53,138 bases of DNA, from NCBI GenBank assembly GCA_964618955.1, contig CAZUBO010000006.1:1-53138 (forward strand), in the 5' to 3' direction. Of this stretch, positions 25,460 through 36,749 are shown in pieces. Numbering within the stretch: position 1 is the first letter of the stretch; each line of letters starts with the position of its first letter. The translations under genes and the position numbers were made by a program. The notes beneath the pieces were generated by a model, which worked only from the letters and a program-made list of their open reading frames with translations, did no database searches and was not told the DNA's origin. The DNA is from JAKLIH01 sp964618955. GTDB taxonomy: Bacteria > Patescibacteriota > Minisyncoccia > UBA6257 > JAKLIH01.

Positions 25460-28069
25460 ATGTTTGGATCAACTTGAAAAAAATGAGATTTGCACGTTCA
25501 TTCACCTGCTTCGTATGGAGGTGATTATGGTGTTTTTATTACTAATTTGGAAAAATCAGAAGCAGATGTAATTGGTATAAATGATTATTGTACTATAGCT
25601 GGTTATGAAAACTTAATTAATATTGGAATAAGAAATAAAATTATATTTCCGGTTATAGAATTTCGAATGAATAATGTAGTACTCAGTAGAAATGATCCAC
25701 GCTTAAAAAACGGTGTAAGAATAAACTTTCATATTATTTTTGATAATAATCCAGAAATTTTTGAAGGAATAAAAACTTGATTAAACTCCATTAGTTGTTT
25801 TATACAAGGAGGAAGAAAAGAAAGGGTAGGTAATCTTATCGGCAAAGTAGATTTTAAGGAGTTAAGTTTTGATTTTTTTGAAGTTATAAAAAGCTTGGAA
25901 GAGGACAATACTCTTAAAAAATCATTTCTTGTTTTAGTGCCATATGATGAATACGGTGGAATTGACAATATTGATCCAATAAATGACGAATATTTCAAAC
26001 TTGGAATTATTAATAAGGCGGATTTTATCGGTTCGTCTAATAAGAAACAAATCGATTTCTTTTTATGGAAAAGTAATAATTATTCTCAAGAACAAATAGC
26101 CGAATGGCTTAATAAAAGGAGGATCCCGTGTCTTAAAGGGAGTGATGCTCATAGCGTTGATTATCCTTTTGGTAAATTAGCTGACGAAAAATCTCAACCA
26201 ATAGATAAATACTGTTGAATAAAAGCAGAAACAACATTTGAGGGATTACGACAGGTTTTATATGAACCAAAATATAGAGTGCTAATTGGAGAGAAGCCGC
26301 CGATTGATCCGCTTTATCAGATTAAAAAAGTGTCTTTTGATTTTCCTAAAAATACAAAAGTTGGAGATGATCAGTTTTGTCTTGAAGGGAACAATGAGTT
26401 TTGTTTGAGTCCAAATCTCACTTGTTTTATTGGTGGCAGGGGCACTGGCAAAAGCACTGCTTTAAACTTAATTTTTGAGAAATTAAACCCCGGAGAAACA
26501 ACCTTTGAGGTAATGAAGGATTTGAAAATTAGTGAAAATAAAACAGTTAATGACTGTGTTCATATTGATAACGATGATGAAGAAAAATATGTTGAGTTTT
26601 TAAGTCAAAACGAGATAATTGCATTTGCCCTTGATAATAAGAAATTTACAGCTGCTATTTATCAACGCCTTGTGAAATTAGACACTGAAAGAAAGTTGGA
26701 CGATTTCCAAAATTCTTTGAAAGAGCAAGTTTCTTTGATAGAAATACAAATTAAAGATATTTATGATAAATATGGAAAAGAAAAGGTGCTTAAAGATAAG
26801 CAGAAAGAGTTACAAACAAATAAAAAATTACTTACTTCAATTCAAAGTGAGGAATATAAAGAAATAATATTAGAACTGAAAGAAAATAAAGACCAGCTAA
26901 AAGTCATTGAGAAATCTTATAATGACTTTCAACAACTTATTAACGGAGTCGAGGAATTAACTGATAACTTTAAGATAAAAGAAGAAAGTGCCCTTAACTC
27001 TTATGATATTATATATAATAAAATTGTTCAATCTTTTGATGCAATTACCAAAATCTATAAGAGTGTCGGTTTCGATGATGTTATTGAAAAAGAAAAGCAA
27101 TTAAAAAAGGATATACAAGTTGCACGTAACAAAATTATAAAATTCTTGGAAAAACAGGGGTTGTCGCAGGAAGACCTGAATGATATTTCAGGTGCTAATG
27201 ACAGGGTTAGTCAACTGGACGAGGATATTAAAAAACTTAATACAGAGATTGAGAGTATTTCAACCAGAATAAAAAGTTTTGATATTGAAAATTTAGAAAA
27301 AGCCAAAACAGCTTATGAGCAGGAAATTACTGAACAAATAAAACCAATATCAGAACAGCTTGGTAAGCTAAATGTTGAAGTAAAACCGATAAAACTTCTC
27401 TACGAGTTTGATACTCAACGAGCCAAACAACACTTGCTTGAGGAATTCCAAACAACATTTGGTAAAAATAGAATTGACTATTTGGAAGAGTATTTATATA
27501 AGCAAGATCCATTAGAGGTTAAAAGGAGAGAAGATTATTTTGAAAAAGTAAAATGTGATGATAAAAATATAAATAAAACTCAGCAGTTTTTGCTTGATCT
27601 TTTTGCAGAAGAAAACAATTTTGAAATATATAAACTTTTAATTCAAAAGGTTTATGCAGATCTTGATAGCTTTAAGATTATTCGTGTTTTTTATGATGAG
27701 AAACTATTGGAAAATTCTTCATTTGGTCAAAGGTGTGCTGCTACTATCATTGTATTACTTTTATTGGGAAATAACCCAATCATTATAGATGAGCCAGAAG
27801 CGCACTTAGATAGTTCGTTGATAGCTAACTATTTAGTGAGTATTATAAAAAACAAAAAACAAAGCCGTCAAATTATATTTGCAACACATAATGCTAACTT
27901 TGTTATCAATGGCGATGCCGAATTAGTACATATTTTAGAAGTTGATAGTGATGGTATAACAAAAATTATATCAACTACAATTGAGAACCTTGAATGTAGA
28001 AATAAGCTATTAAGTCTTGAGGGTGGTATCCAGGCGTTTGAGTTGAGAGGTGAGAAGTATAATTTATAA
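25460..28069 (+). CDS. PHP-domain plus SMC/ABC-type ATPase (TrlF-like)
   Basis: An 869-residue protein. The N-terminal PHP phosphoesterase domain opens with WDLHVHSPAS (metal-binding HxH) and includes GSDAHSVDYPFGKL near residue 230. An ABC/SMC ATPase follows: Walker A GGRGTGKST near residue 325, a long coiled-coil insertion (residues ~400-700), Walker B PIIIDEPEAHLD near residue 775 and the switch histidine in FATHNANFVI. This fusion is found in TrlF-type proteins, often in defence islands. Trp codons in the N-terminus are TGA. A nuclease activity against foreign DNA or RNA is plausible from the domains and from the adjacent restriction system. Confidence 0.85.
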
Positions 28070-28169
28070 AATATATTATGATTTGGTATAAAAAAGTATT
28101 GATTGAAAATAAAAAAGAAATTATTCATTCGGCTATAGTGTCAGTTATTATAGATTTGTTCTTTTCTGT

Positions 28170-28574
28170 ATGATATTTTATTTCTGGCCGAAGTTTTGTG
28201 TGAAGAAATATTTATCCTATATCCCACCGAGTTTATTATGTAGGGGGTTTTATAGCGCTTTTGTTTTCGTTACGATTGGGGCTTTTTTGTATTATGTAGT
28301 AAAACTATGGAAATTAATATATTTTATATGTGTAACAATTTTAAGAAGCAGGGAATTATATAAACTCGTTAAGTGTGCTTTATGGATGTTTTTAATCGTT
28401 GTGACCTATTTATATATTTTTCCAGTAATTACAAAAGTATTTAATGCAGGGATATCGTTTTTCTATAATATTATGGTTCTATTTTTATATCTGTTGCCTT
28501 CAGTAGGAGTTTTTATAATAATATTCGTTTGCAGTTATTTGATTTACGGGTTGGTAAAGAATAATATTAAATAA
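28170..28574 (+). CDS. Membrane protein, about 4 helices (possible frameshift)
   Basis: A 134-residue frame with several membrane helices (SAFVFVTIGAFLYYVV; CALWMFLIVVTYLYIF; IIIFVCSYLIYGL). A second frame, 28078-28299 (73 residues, MIWYKKVLIENKKEII at the start, 8 bp after the TrlF-like stop), overlaps it and also encodes a hydrophobic segment. The better-placed start belongs to the first frame and the longer membrane domain to the second, so one of them may be the front half of a frameshifted gene. Function unknown; possibly an effector or partner of the TrlF-like protein. Confidence 0.5.
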   Translation: MIFYFWPKFCVKKYLSYIPPSLLCRGFYSAFVFVTIGAFLYYVVKLWKLIYFICVTILRSRELYKLVKCALWMFLIVVTYLYIFPVITKVFNAGISFFYNIMVLFLYLLPSVGVFIIIFVCSYLIYGLVKNNIK

Positions 28575-28592
28575 TAAAAGTAAGAGCCCATA

Positions 28593-29318
28593 ATGTCTAC
28601 AATGAAAAATAGAACAATTAATAAACTTAAGGAACTAATTACTAAAGGTATTCTTACAGAGAGTGAGGTGAACTATTTTTTGAATTTAGTCCGTAAATAT
28701 ATTGAATATATAAAATGTAAAAACGAGGATGATAAAGAAAAATATATTTTATTAAACTTTTTTTGTGATTGAGCTTGTCACTTTATATTGGATCGTTCTA
28801 CTAATGCAATACAAATTCTTCAAAAGATTAATGATGTACTTGTTAAATATAAAGATAAAATAGAGAATGATTTAATGATTAAAGAAATTGCCGAAATTGT
28901 TTCATTTTTGTCTTTTAGAGAACAAATTATTGAGTTTTTGAAAGAAATTGGATTGGAGTATGAATGGATAAATAATAATAGAAAGTGAGAAAATTTTGTG
29001 CATATGTATATTGAAATAATTATTGATTGCCCATTAGTTCTTTGTGAATATCAAAAACAAAGGAAAATAATTAAAGAGTATGCTAATAATATAATCTCTA
29101 ATCCCGTCGAGGCAGATACTTGAGTAATAGGGTTTGCCATAACACGTTTAAGACAGGACCTGTTTTTTGGAACAAAAGTATCTGTTGAGCCTAAATTTTT
29201 GGCATTCATTGTCTATACTAGCGGTGAAATAATAAAAAGAATAATTATTCCGCTTACATCTCAAAAAATCATCGGTTGAAAAATAATAGGACAAAACGCA
29301 GTTCCTTTTATTGAATAA
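28593..29318 (+). CDS. Hypothetical protein of the defence region, 241 residues
   Basis: Starts MSTMKNRTINKLKELI, 18 bp after the membrane-protein frame, and reads through four TGA codons. The N-terminal two-thirds is alpha-helical (IQILQKINDVLVKYKDKIEND). The C-terminal part has more beta character (VSVEPKFLAFIVYTSGEII). No catalytic motif or family is recognised. Close spacing suggests an operon with the TrlF-like ATPase. The first hairpin repeat begins 37 bp after its stop codon. Confidence 0.65.
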
Positions 29319-29354
29319 GAATGTTAGTATTAAAGAATAGTTTTTATAGTTTTA

Positions 29355-29412
29355 CAATATACGCTGGGTTATTTATTAAGATAGCCCTGACTTCGTTGAA
29401 TAGGATTTGTTC
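29355..29412 (+). repeat. Dispersed hairpin repeat, copy 1
   Basis: GGGTTAT (29366-29372) pairs with ATAGCCC (29381-29387), then CCTGACTTCGTTGAATAGG forms a second small hairpin. Relative to the other copies the first stem has changed on both sides (GGA/TCC to GGG/CCC), a compensatory change. Confidence 0.75.
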
Positions 29413-29413
29413 A

Positions 29414-29442
29414 AAAATATATTTGAAAAAGTGTGTTTTTTG
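29414..29442 (+). terminator. Terminator after repeat copy 1
   Basis: ATATATTT and AAGTGTGT pair using several G-T pairs around a short A-rich loop and are followed by TTTTTT. It precedes the Mod promoter region (ATTTGTAAAAAG ... GGTAATAT). Confidence 0.55.
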
Positions 29443-29521
29443 ATTGTGTATATATATTTGTAAAAAGATTAAAAATGTGGTAATATGGAGATAATAAATA
29501 AAACGCTAATTATTCATTTTT

Positions 29522-31618
29522 ATGAACTTAGATTTAACTGATAACGAAAAAAGAAATATTATTAAGTATATTGAATCTGGAAAACCTTTACCTGATCAGT
29601 ATCGTTTTTTGCTTTTTGAGAATAAACAAGAAGTGGAATTATTATGAAATGGAAAAACAAACGAAATTACAAATATTGTTTTACCTTTTCAGATTATTGA
29701 GCAAGTTGATGAACCAAGAAATGAAAATAGTAAAAACTTACAAACAGCTTTATTCGATATGGATAATAGGGGCAGGCAGATAAAAGGATGAACAAATAAA
29801 TTGATCTGAGGAGATAACAAGTTAATTTTATCGAGTTTGAAGAATGGGCCGATGAGAGAAGAAATAGAAGCCCAGGGGGGTATTAAATTAATTTATATTG
29901 ATCCTCCCTTTGATGTTGGAGCGGATTTTTCAATGAATATTGAAATCGGTGATGAAGAATTTACTAAAAAGCCGAATGTTTTAGAAGAACTAGCTTATAG
30001 AGATACTTGGGGTAAAGGGGCTAATAGTTTTAATTCTATGATTTATGAAAGGTTAGTTTTAATGAGAGACTTACTGGCTGAAGACGGAAGTATCTATGTG
30101 CATTGTGACTGAAGATTAAGTTCGACTATTAGAATTATTATGGATGAAATTTTTGGTAAGGAGAACTTCGTTAATGAGATTATTTGAAGATATTTTACAG
30201 GTATGAGAGTAGAAAGCTATTTTAATAAAAAACACAATACGATTTGAATGTATTCTAAGAATAAGGATAAGTTTAAGTTTAATCATCAATGGGACACAAG
30301 GATATATCCATATAAGCCCGGTATGGTAGATAAAATGGGGCGTATAGAGGAAATTATTTGTGATAGTTGCAAAGGAGGATCAGGTGTTTTCAAAAATACA
30401 ATCTTAGCAGATGATGTTTGAGAAATGCAACAAGTTTTTAATATGTCTAATGAATATAATGGATATCCTACTCAGAAACCGGAGACTTTATTGGAAAGAA
30501 TTATAAATGCATCTTCTGACAATGGAGATATTGTTGCTGATTTTTTTGGGGGATCAGGGACTATGCTTGCTGTAGCAGAAAAACTGGGTAGAAAATGAAT
30601 CGGGGCAGATTTAGGCAAGTTTAGTATACATACTACAAGAAAAAGAATGATAAATATTCAAAGACAATTAAAGAAAGAAGGCAAAGATTTTCGTGCATTT
30701 GAGATTCTTAATCTGGGTAAATATGAAAGACAATTTTACGTTGGTGTAAATCCTAACTTAAGAGAAGAAGAAAAGCAAAAACAACTTGAGCAAAAGGAAA
30801 AAGATTTTATAAGTTTAGTTTTATCTGCATATAAAGCTGAAAAATCCGAAGGATTTAATACTTTTAGCGGTAAAAAGAATTCCAGATTAATTGCTATCGG
30901 TCCGATAGATTTACCAGTATCTCGTTTATTTGTTGGAGAAATCATAAAAGAATGTTTAGAAAAGAAAATTACAAAAGTTGATGTCTTGGCTTTTGAATTT
31001 GAAATGGGATTATTCCCGAACATTCAAGAAGAAGCTAAAGAAAAAGGTGTAGATTTGGTATTAAAATACATTCCAAGAGATGTATTCGATAAAAAGGCAA
31101 TTGAGAAAAACCAAGTAGTTTTTCACGATGTTTCTTATATTGAAGTAAAATCTAAAATCAAAAAACATTCAGTTTCTATTGAATTGTCGGATTTTTCCGT
31201 ATATTATAGTCAAGATTCAATCGATAATGTATCAGAAAGTTTGAAGAATGGTAGTAATAAGATTACGGTTGACGGTGGCCAGATTGTAAAAATAAGTAAG
31301 GATAAAACGGGAATTATAACCAGAGAGTTTTTAACTAAAAAATGAAGTGATTGGATAGATTACTGAGCAGTTGATTTTAATTTTGAAAGTAAAAAGGAAA
31401 TTATCAAAACAAAAAATGATAAAGGAGAAGTTGAAGAAAAATGAACAGGGGATTATATCTTTGAAAATGAATGACAAGACTTTAGAACCAAAAAGAAAAG
31501 AGATTTATTATTAGAAACTCCGTTTGTTGAAATTGCTCCGGGCAAAAGAAAAATTGCTATAAAAGTCGTTGATATTTTTGGTAACGATACTATGAAAATA
31601 ATAGATATAAGTATATAA
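29522..31618 (+). CDS. Type III restriction-modification methyltransferase (Mod)
   Basis: A 698-residue adenine DNA methyltransferase. The catalytic motif IV DPPF (IYIDPPFD) is near residue 126 and the SAM-binding motif I DFFGGSGTM near residue 342; this D-P-P-F-before-F-G-G order is the beta class used by type III Mod proteins. YPTQKPETLLERI precedes motif I as usual. About ten TGA codons are read as Trp, so under the standard code the gene would appear as several fragments. The Res gene begins 4 bp downstream. Mod recognises the target and protects host DNA. The specificity cannot be deduced. Confidence 0.92.
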
Positions 31619-31621
31619 ACT

Positions 31622-34306
31622 ATGTCATTACATCCTAATTTTCCAAAATCACCATACGAAATATTAGATCCTTCAATTCGCTGATTTCCAGCAGATGAAA
31701 GTTTACGTGAACAAACGTATGAAAAGTTGCTACCACCATTGGTAGCCGAGTTAAGAAAAAGAGTAAAAGAATGAAGGGATGATAATTACAATGGTGCAAG
31801 CAAAACAAGCAAGGCATTATTAAGATGATGGTTCCAAACAGAGCACTTGATAGAAAAATCAAAAGGAGAGTTTTTTGATTTTAAGTATTACTTTGCTCAA
31901 AGAGAAGCAATTGAAACAATTATATATTTATATGATGTTATTAAAGTTAAAGATAAATATGACTTGATGAGATTCGATAGTACAGGAGTAGTTACTGCTA
32001 ACAGATTTGATGAGACGTGGTTAAGATTTGTAATTAAAATGGCTACTGGCAGTGGAAAAACAAAAGTTTTAAGTTTGGTTTTGGCCTGATGTTATTTTCA
32101 TAAGATGTACGAACCAAGTTCTAATTTGGCGAGGAATTTTTTAATTATAACGCCAAATATTATAGTTCTGGATCGTATCAGAGCTGACTTTGATGGACTA
32201 AAAATATTCTCAGAAGATCCTATTATCCCTGATAATGGCTTTGAGGGGTTTGATTGAAAAGATGATTTTCAAATGGTTTTGCATATCCAGGATGACATTA
32301 GCAATATTAAAAAAACAGGAAATATTTTTCTTACAAATATACACAGAGTTTACGAAAATGGCGATAAGAATTCAAGTTTTAATGACGAGAATACTTCAGA
32401 TTACTTTTTGGGAGAAAAACCAGTTGGCAAAACAAATGAGTCAAAAGTTGATTTAGGGGATATTATTAGAAATATAGACGAGTTGGTAGTTCTTAATGAT
32501 GAGGCACATCATATCCACGACCCTAAAATGGCTTGATTCAAGTCTATCGAAGATATTCATCATAAGTTACAAATGAAAAATAAATTTCTATCATTACAAG
32601 TTGATTTCACCGCAACACCAAAACATAATAATGGTGCAATATTTATTCAAACTATTACGGATTATCCGTTAGTTGAAGCAATATATCAAAATATAGTAAA
32701 GCATCCAGTTCTGCCAGATCACGTAAGTCGTGAAAAATTAGTGGAACAGCCAACATCTAACTATGTAGAAAGATATCGAGAGTATATTCATTTAGGATAT
32801 ACAGAATGAAAGAAAGTTTATGAAGATATGCAGAAGGTAAATAAAAAAGCCGTTTTATTCATAATGACAGATGATACAAAAAATTGTGATGAAGTAAAAG
32901 CGTTTTTGGAGAAAAATTATCCTGATTTACAAAACTCGATATTAGTTATCCACACCAAAGATAATGGTGAGATATCGGAATCAATCACCAGTAAAAGTGC
33001 TGATGAATTAACAAGACTTAGACAAGAAGCCAATACAATTGACCATTCGGACAATCCTTACAAAGTGGTGGTTTCTGTTTTGATGCTTAAGGAGGGGTGA
33101 GATGTTAAAAACGTAACAACCATTGTTGGCTTACGTGCATATAACTCTCCGTGCAATATTTTACCAGAGCAAACTTTGGGTCGTGGTTTACGTAGAATGT
33201 TTGCAGGGCAAAATGATATGGCAGAAAAGGTAAGTGTTATAGGCACAAATGCTTTTATGGAATTTGTCGAATCAATTAAAAATGAAGGAGTTGATCTTGA
33301 ATACAGAGAAATGAATGAAAATAGTAAACCTCAAATGCCAATATTGATTGAGATTGATAACGGCAATGTTAAAAAAGATATTGAAAAATTAGATATTGAA
33401 ATTCCAATATTGTCTCCTAGAATTAATAGAGAATATAAGAACCTATCATTAATTAATATTTCCGAAGCATCGTTTGATAAAATCAAAATTACCGCATTTA
33501 CTAAAGAGGAGATAAAAAAGATTATCTTTCGAGACATTGTTACTAATGAAATAACCCACGAAGTTGATTTTGATTCTGATATTGTTCCTGATTATAGAAA
33601 TGTTGTTAGTTATTTTGTAAAGAACATTATGAGAGACCTAAGATTAATCAGTGGTTATGATATATTATATGGTAAAGTAAAAGATTTTATCCAGGATGAT
33701 TTATTTGGAAAGGTAGTTGATTTAGAAGATAAAAATATCTTAAGAAATTTGTCAGAATTGTCAGCTATTAAAACAATTATTAATACTTTTGTAAAAGAAA
33801 TAAACCGATTGACTGTGGTAGATAAGGGAAACGCAGAAATACAAGATCATATAAAAATTAGCAAAACAAGACCTTATGTAACAAAAGACCAAGGTTTTAT
33901 TATCCCTAAGAAAAGTGTTTTTAACAAAGTAGTTGGTGATAGCCATTTTGAACTGGAGTTTTCCAGTTTCTTAGAAGAATGTGATGATATAATATCGTAT
34001 GTTAAAAACTCTTTTGCAATTCATTTCAAATTAGACTATTGTAATGCTGACGGCAATATCGCAGATTACTATCCAGATTTTATTATTAAAGCAACATCGA
34101 AAGAATGCTATGTTATAGAATTAAAGGGTAGAGAAAGCCTAGATGATATTAAAAAAGTTGAGCGGTTAAGACAATGGTGCGAAGATATAAATAAACTTCA
34201 AAATAATGTTAAGTATAAGATTATGTATATTAAGGAAGAAGTATGATTTACATACCAAGCTAAATTAAATAATTTTAGTGATTTAGTTAAGATTTGAGGA
34301 GAATAA
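31622..34306 (+). CDS. Type III restriction endonuclease (Res)
   Basis: An 894-residue SF2 helicase-nuclease. Walker A MATGSGKTKV is near residue 142, the DEAH box NDEAHH near residue 293, motif III appears as DFTATPKH and motif VI as TLGRGLRRMF. The C-terminal PD-(D/E)XK nuclease carries YYPDFIIKA followed by CYVIELKGRE. These are the parts expected for a working type III Res, which cleaves DNA with Mod after ATP-driven communication. The gene follows Mod by 4 bp. All TGA codons fall where Trp is acceptable and no true stop interrupts it, so the system looks intact. Confidence 0.92.
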
Positions 34307-34338
34307 ATAATTAATTAAATAATAAAAAGTTAAGAATA

Positions 34339-34878
34339 ATGACGCCCCAAGATAAAATTAGCATTGTGCTTAGTGGATTAAAAGATAAAAGTGAGATTAG
34401 CCCAAATTCAAAAATTGTAGAATTTAGGTTTAATTTTAATTTTCTTGCTTTGGGTATTTTAATGGCAAAAGATGAAGTAAACATTTTATTAAAATTAGAA
34501 AAAGAAGGTATTCTTAAATTCCATTTCCCCAAAATAAATACTTGGACTGGAGTATCAGCATCAAATGGGGAGATAACTAAGAAAGATGCCTTACTTCAAT
34601 TAGGAGAGATAAACATTGAACTATTAGATGGTTTTAACGCATATTATAATAAGCATTGCAAAAAGAGATTGTCATTTTGATTATTAGAAAGTAAAACCTG
34701 ACCATTACCAAGCCCAATTTATGAAATAAGAATATTTTGTATATGAGTTAGAAAATACTGAAAATGAACCGTTCCTACAATAGCAATGATTGGTGGTTTA
34801 TTGATATATGATTATTCACGAGCATTTGGTAATATAAAAATATTGTATAATTATTTAGTAAGTTTGTTTATTAAATAG
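34339..34878 (+). CDS. Hypothetical protein with C-terminal membrane helix
   Basis: A 179-residue protein in the defence operon, 33 bp after Res. The N-terminal half reads IVEFRFNFNFLALGILMAKDEVNILLKLEKEGIL and looks like a soluble alpha/beta or wHTH domain. The Trp-rich C-terminal third (five Trp encoded by TGA) includes one membrane helix (TIAMIGGLLIYDY). It ends in TAG. The family is not recognised; location suggests an accessory defence or regulatory role. Confidence 0.65.
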
Positions 34879-34901
34879 TTGAAATAAATTAAATAAAGCT
34901 T

Positions 34902-35141
34902 ATGATTGATTCAAAGATCTTATTAATTATTGGTATGATATTTAATATATTATCTTCAGTTTCGTTATTATTTCCATATCTTTTTCGAAAATCAAACGTT
35001 AAGGATGACTTCATTACTTTTATGAATAATAAGGGTGATTATATTCAGAAAAAACATATTAAGGAAAACATTATAAGAATAGTAGGTTTTATATTATCTT
35101 TCATTGGTATTATTTTCCAAATCATAGTTATTAGAAGATAA
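34902..35141 (+). CDS. Small two-helix membrane protein
   Basis: A 79-residue protein with two membrane segments (ILLIIGMIFNILSSVSLLFPY and IVGFILSFIGIIFQIIVI) joined by a basic 30-residue loop. Start 24 bp after the preceding stop and end 4 bp before the DUF4238 gene indicate cotranscription. No family recognised; small membrane proteins next to defence genes often act as membrane-damaging effectors, but that is only contextual. Confidence 0.65.
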   Translation: MIDSKILLIIGMIFNILSSVSLLFPYLFRKSNVKDDFITFMNNKGDYIQKKHIKENIIRIVGFILSFIGIIFQIIVIRR

Positions 35142-35144
35142 AAT

Positions 35145-36005
35145 ATGTCGATAAAATTACAAAATACAAAAAAACAGCATTATATACCTAAGTTTTACTT
35201 AAAGTTATTTTCTGATGTAAAAGGATTTTTAGAAGTTTTTGATAAAGAAATTAATGAATTCTTAAAACCAAAAAGCATAAAAAGCATTGGTTGAAAAGAT
35301 TATTTTTATAGTTTGGAAACTGGTAAAGAAGATGAGATTGGCCAGGTAGCAGAAAAATATCTTGGAGAGTGAGAGAATATAATTGCGCCCAAAATTCAAC
35401 CTATTATTCAAAAGATCATTCAAGACAAGCACATAACGATTGATGATAAATGATGAGTAGCGGCTCTGCTAAGCCTTATATGATTGAGGGGTCCGGGAAT
35501 GAGACAACAATTAAATGATATAGATGAAGAATGAGAAAAACAAACGTCAATAAGTAGAGAAATTGGTAATGCCACCCATTTACGAATGTTGGATATGATA
35601 AAGGAATTTGCTGATTTATTTCAAAAACAGCACTGATCAATATATGTATCAAAATGCGAGAGAATGTTTGTAACTGTTGACAATCCAGTTACAGAGTATT
35701 TTTTAGACCCTAAAACAATTTATGGAACTCCTTTTTTACGAAGAACTCATTATTTTTCTTTAACGCCTGACATTTTAATTATATGCAATTCGCCAAAAAG
35801 AAATGGAATCAAAACTATACATAAAAAGACTATTTTTGATGAAAATCATTTTGTGTTTGATTATAATATATTTGCGTCATCTTTCGAGTCAAATAAGAGA
35901 ATTTATTCAAAAAATGCAAAAGAAATAGAGAAGGTGATAAATGCTTCAATGATTTCTAAACAAAAAATATTTAATGAATATATTACTAAAACTGTAAAAT
36001 TTTAG
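35145..36005 (+). CDS. DUF4238 family protein
   Basis: A 286-residue protein. The family hallmarks are visible: QHYIPKFYLKLFSD at the N-terminus, the central FVTVDNPV motif near residue 175, and SLTPDILIICN further on. DUF4238 proteins are widespread, often near restriction and other defence genes, and of unknown biochemical activity. Many Trp codons in the first half are TGA. It is the last gene before hairpin repeat copy 2, so genes 29522-36005 form the unit between copies 1 and 2. Confidence 0.85.
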
Positions 36006-36028
36006 AGTAATTATCCCAAGTTAATAAT

Positions 36029-36080
36029 ATATATTGGATTATTCATTAAAATAGTCCTGACTTCGTTGAGTAGGGCCTGC
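36029..36080 (+). repeat. Dispersed hairpin repeat, copy 2
   Basis: GGATTATT (36036-36043) pairs with AATAGTCC (36050-36057), followed by CCTGACTTCGTTGAGTAGG and GCCTGC. It begins 24 bp after the DUF4238 stop codon. Confidence 0.8.
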
Positions 36081-36111
36081 CAACTATTGACAAAAGTAAA
36101 GGGTTTTTAAT

Positions 36112-36157
36112 TTGACTTAATAACTAAAATATGATATAATGAAAATATCATATTTTG
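36112..36157 (+). promoter_or_regulatory. Promoter with overlapping 11-bp dyad
   Basis: TTGACT at 36112-36117, 17-bp spacer, TATAAT at 36135-36140. AAAATATGATA (36127-36137) and TATCATATTTT (36147-36157) form a perfect inverted repeat over the -10 box and start site, a good repressor-site candidate. Confidence 0.6.
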
Positions 36158-36172
36158 TAGCTTAACAATGAT

Positions 36173-36232
36173 AAATTATCTGATATATAAATAGGAGTTA
36201 CTAATAATTGTTATTTATATATTAGATAATTT
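36173..36232 (+). promoter_or_regulatory. 21-bp stem-loop in the 5' UTR of the gene at 36263
   Basis: 36173-36193 and 36212-36232 are complementary over 21 positions with one G-T pair. The 18-nt loop contains GGAG. The stem ends 30 bp before the start codon. It could protect the mRNA or control translation. Confidence 0.7.
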
Positions 36233-36262
36233 TGAAAATATATTATAAAGAGGAGTAAAATC

Positions 36263-36514
36263 ATGGTAAGAATTACTTTAGTAGATGAGGTCGAGATTGA
36301 TGTTGATGATTCTGACGAGGCAATAGCTACTTTTGGCGAGTTCAAGGTGGGTGATAAAGTGCGTTGCAATGGTTGTAAGTATGGTCCTTGTTCAGATATC
36401 GTCATAGCCGGCGTTACCCCAATGAAAGATAAAAAACCAGCAGTATTATGGGTTTATATGCCCGACGATGAAGGAATGGCTAGTTATTGTAATAATGGTA
36501 AATACGAAAAGTAA
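36263..36514 (+). CDS. Small Cys-containing protein of likely foreign origin
   Basis: An 83-residue acidic protein with a compact Cys group (CNGCKYGPCSD near residues 37-47) and a beta-rich look (FKVGDKVRCNG; AVLWVYMPDDEG). It differs from its neighbours in three ways: a strong Shine-Dalgarno sequence (GAGGAG, 10 bp before ATG), higher GC, and TGG as its only Trp codon. An 8-bp hairpin (AATGGTAA/TTACCATT) surrounds the stop codon. Function unknown; a metal-binding or small OB/SH3-like fold is possible. The leader signals suggest recent transfer from a host that uses Shine-Dalgarno initiation. Confidence 0.75.
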   Translation: MVRITLVDEVEIDVDDSDEAIATFGEFKVGDKVRCNGCKYGPCSDIVIAGVTPMKDKKPAVLWVYMPDDEGMASYCNNGKYEK

Positions 36515-36536
36515 AATAAATTACCATTAAGAAGCT

Positions 36537-36566
36537 AAAAGGGTGGGAACAGTTCCACCTTTTTTA
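36537..36566 (+). terminator. Terminator of the gene at 36263
   Basis: AAAGGGTGGGAAC and GTTCCACCTTT pair with one bulged G and are followed by TTTTTT. Confidence 0.8.
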
Positions 36567-36610
36567 TTTTACATATAGAGAGCTATTTATTATAGTTTAA
36601 TAATATTTAC

Positions 36611-36656
36611 CTTATTTCTCATAAAGAAAGTTCTAACTTCGTCTAGTCAGGCCTGC
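36611..36656 (+). repeat. Dispersed hairpin repeat, copy 3 (divergent)
   Basis: Diverged copy: CATAAAGAAAGTTCTAAC, then CTAACTTCGTCTAG, then CAGGCCTGC. The ACTTCG core and GCCTGC end are kept, and the inner stem is replaced by CTA/TAG. Confidence 0.6.
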
Positions 36657-36661
36657 GAATA

Positions 36662-36720
36662 AAACACATTTTGAAAAGGTGTTTTTTTATTTGCAAAAGA
36701 ATAGAGAAATATGGTATAAT
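36662..36720 (+). promoter_or_regulatory. Terminator followed by TTGCAA promoter (cassette spacer)
   Basis: ACACATTTT/AAAAGGTGT plus T-run (to 36688) ends upstream transcription. TTGCAA at 36691-36696, 18-bp spacer, TATAAT at 36715-36720 drives the EamA gene. The 32-bp promoter block is nearly repeated upstream of the genes at 37825, 38601 and 39201. Confidence 0.7.
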
Positions 36721-36749
36721 TTGTATATAATTAAAATTAATAACAAATA

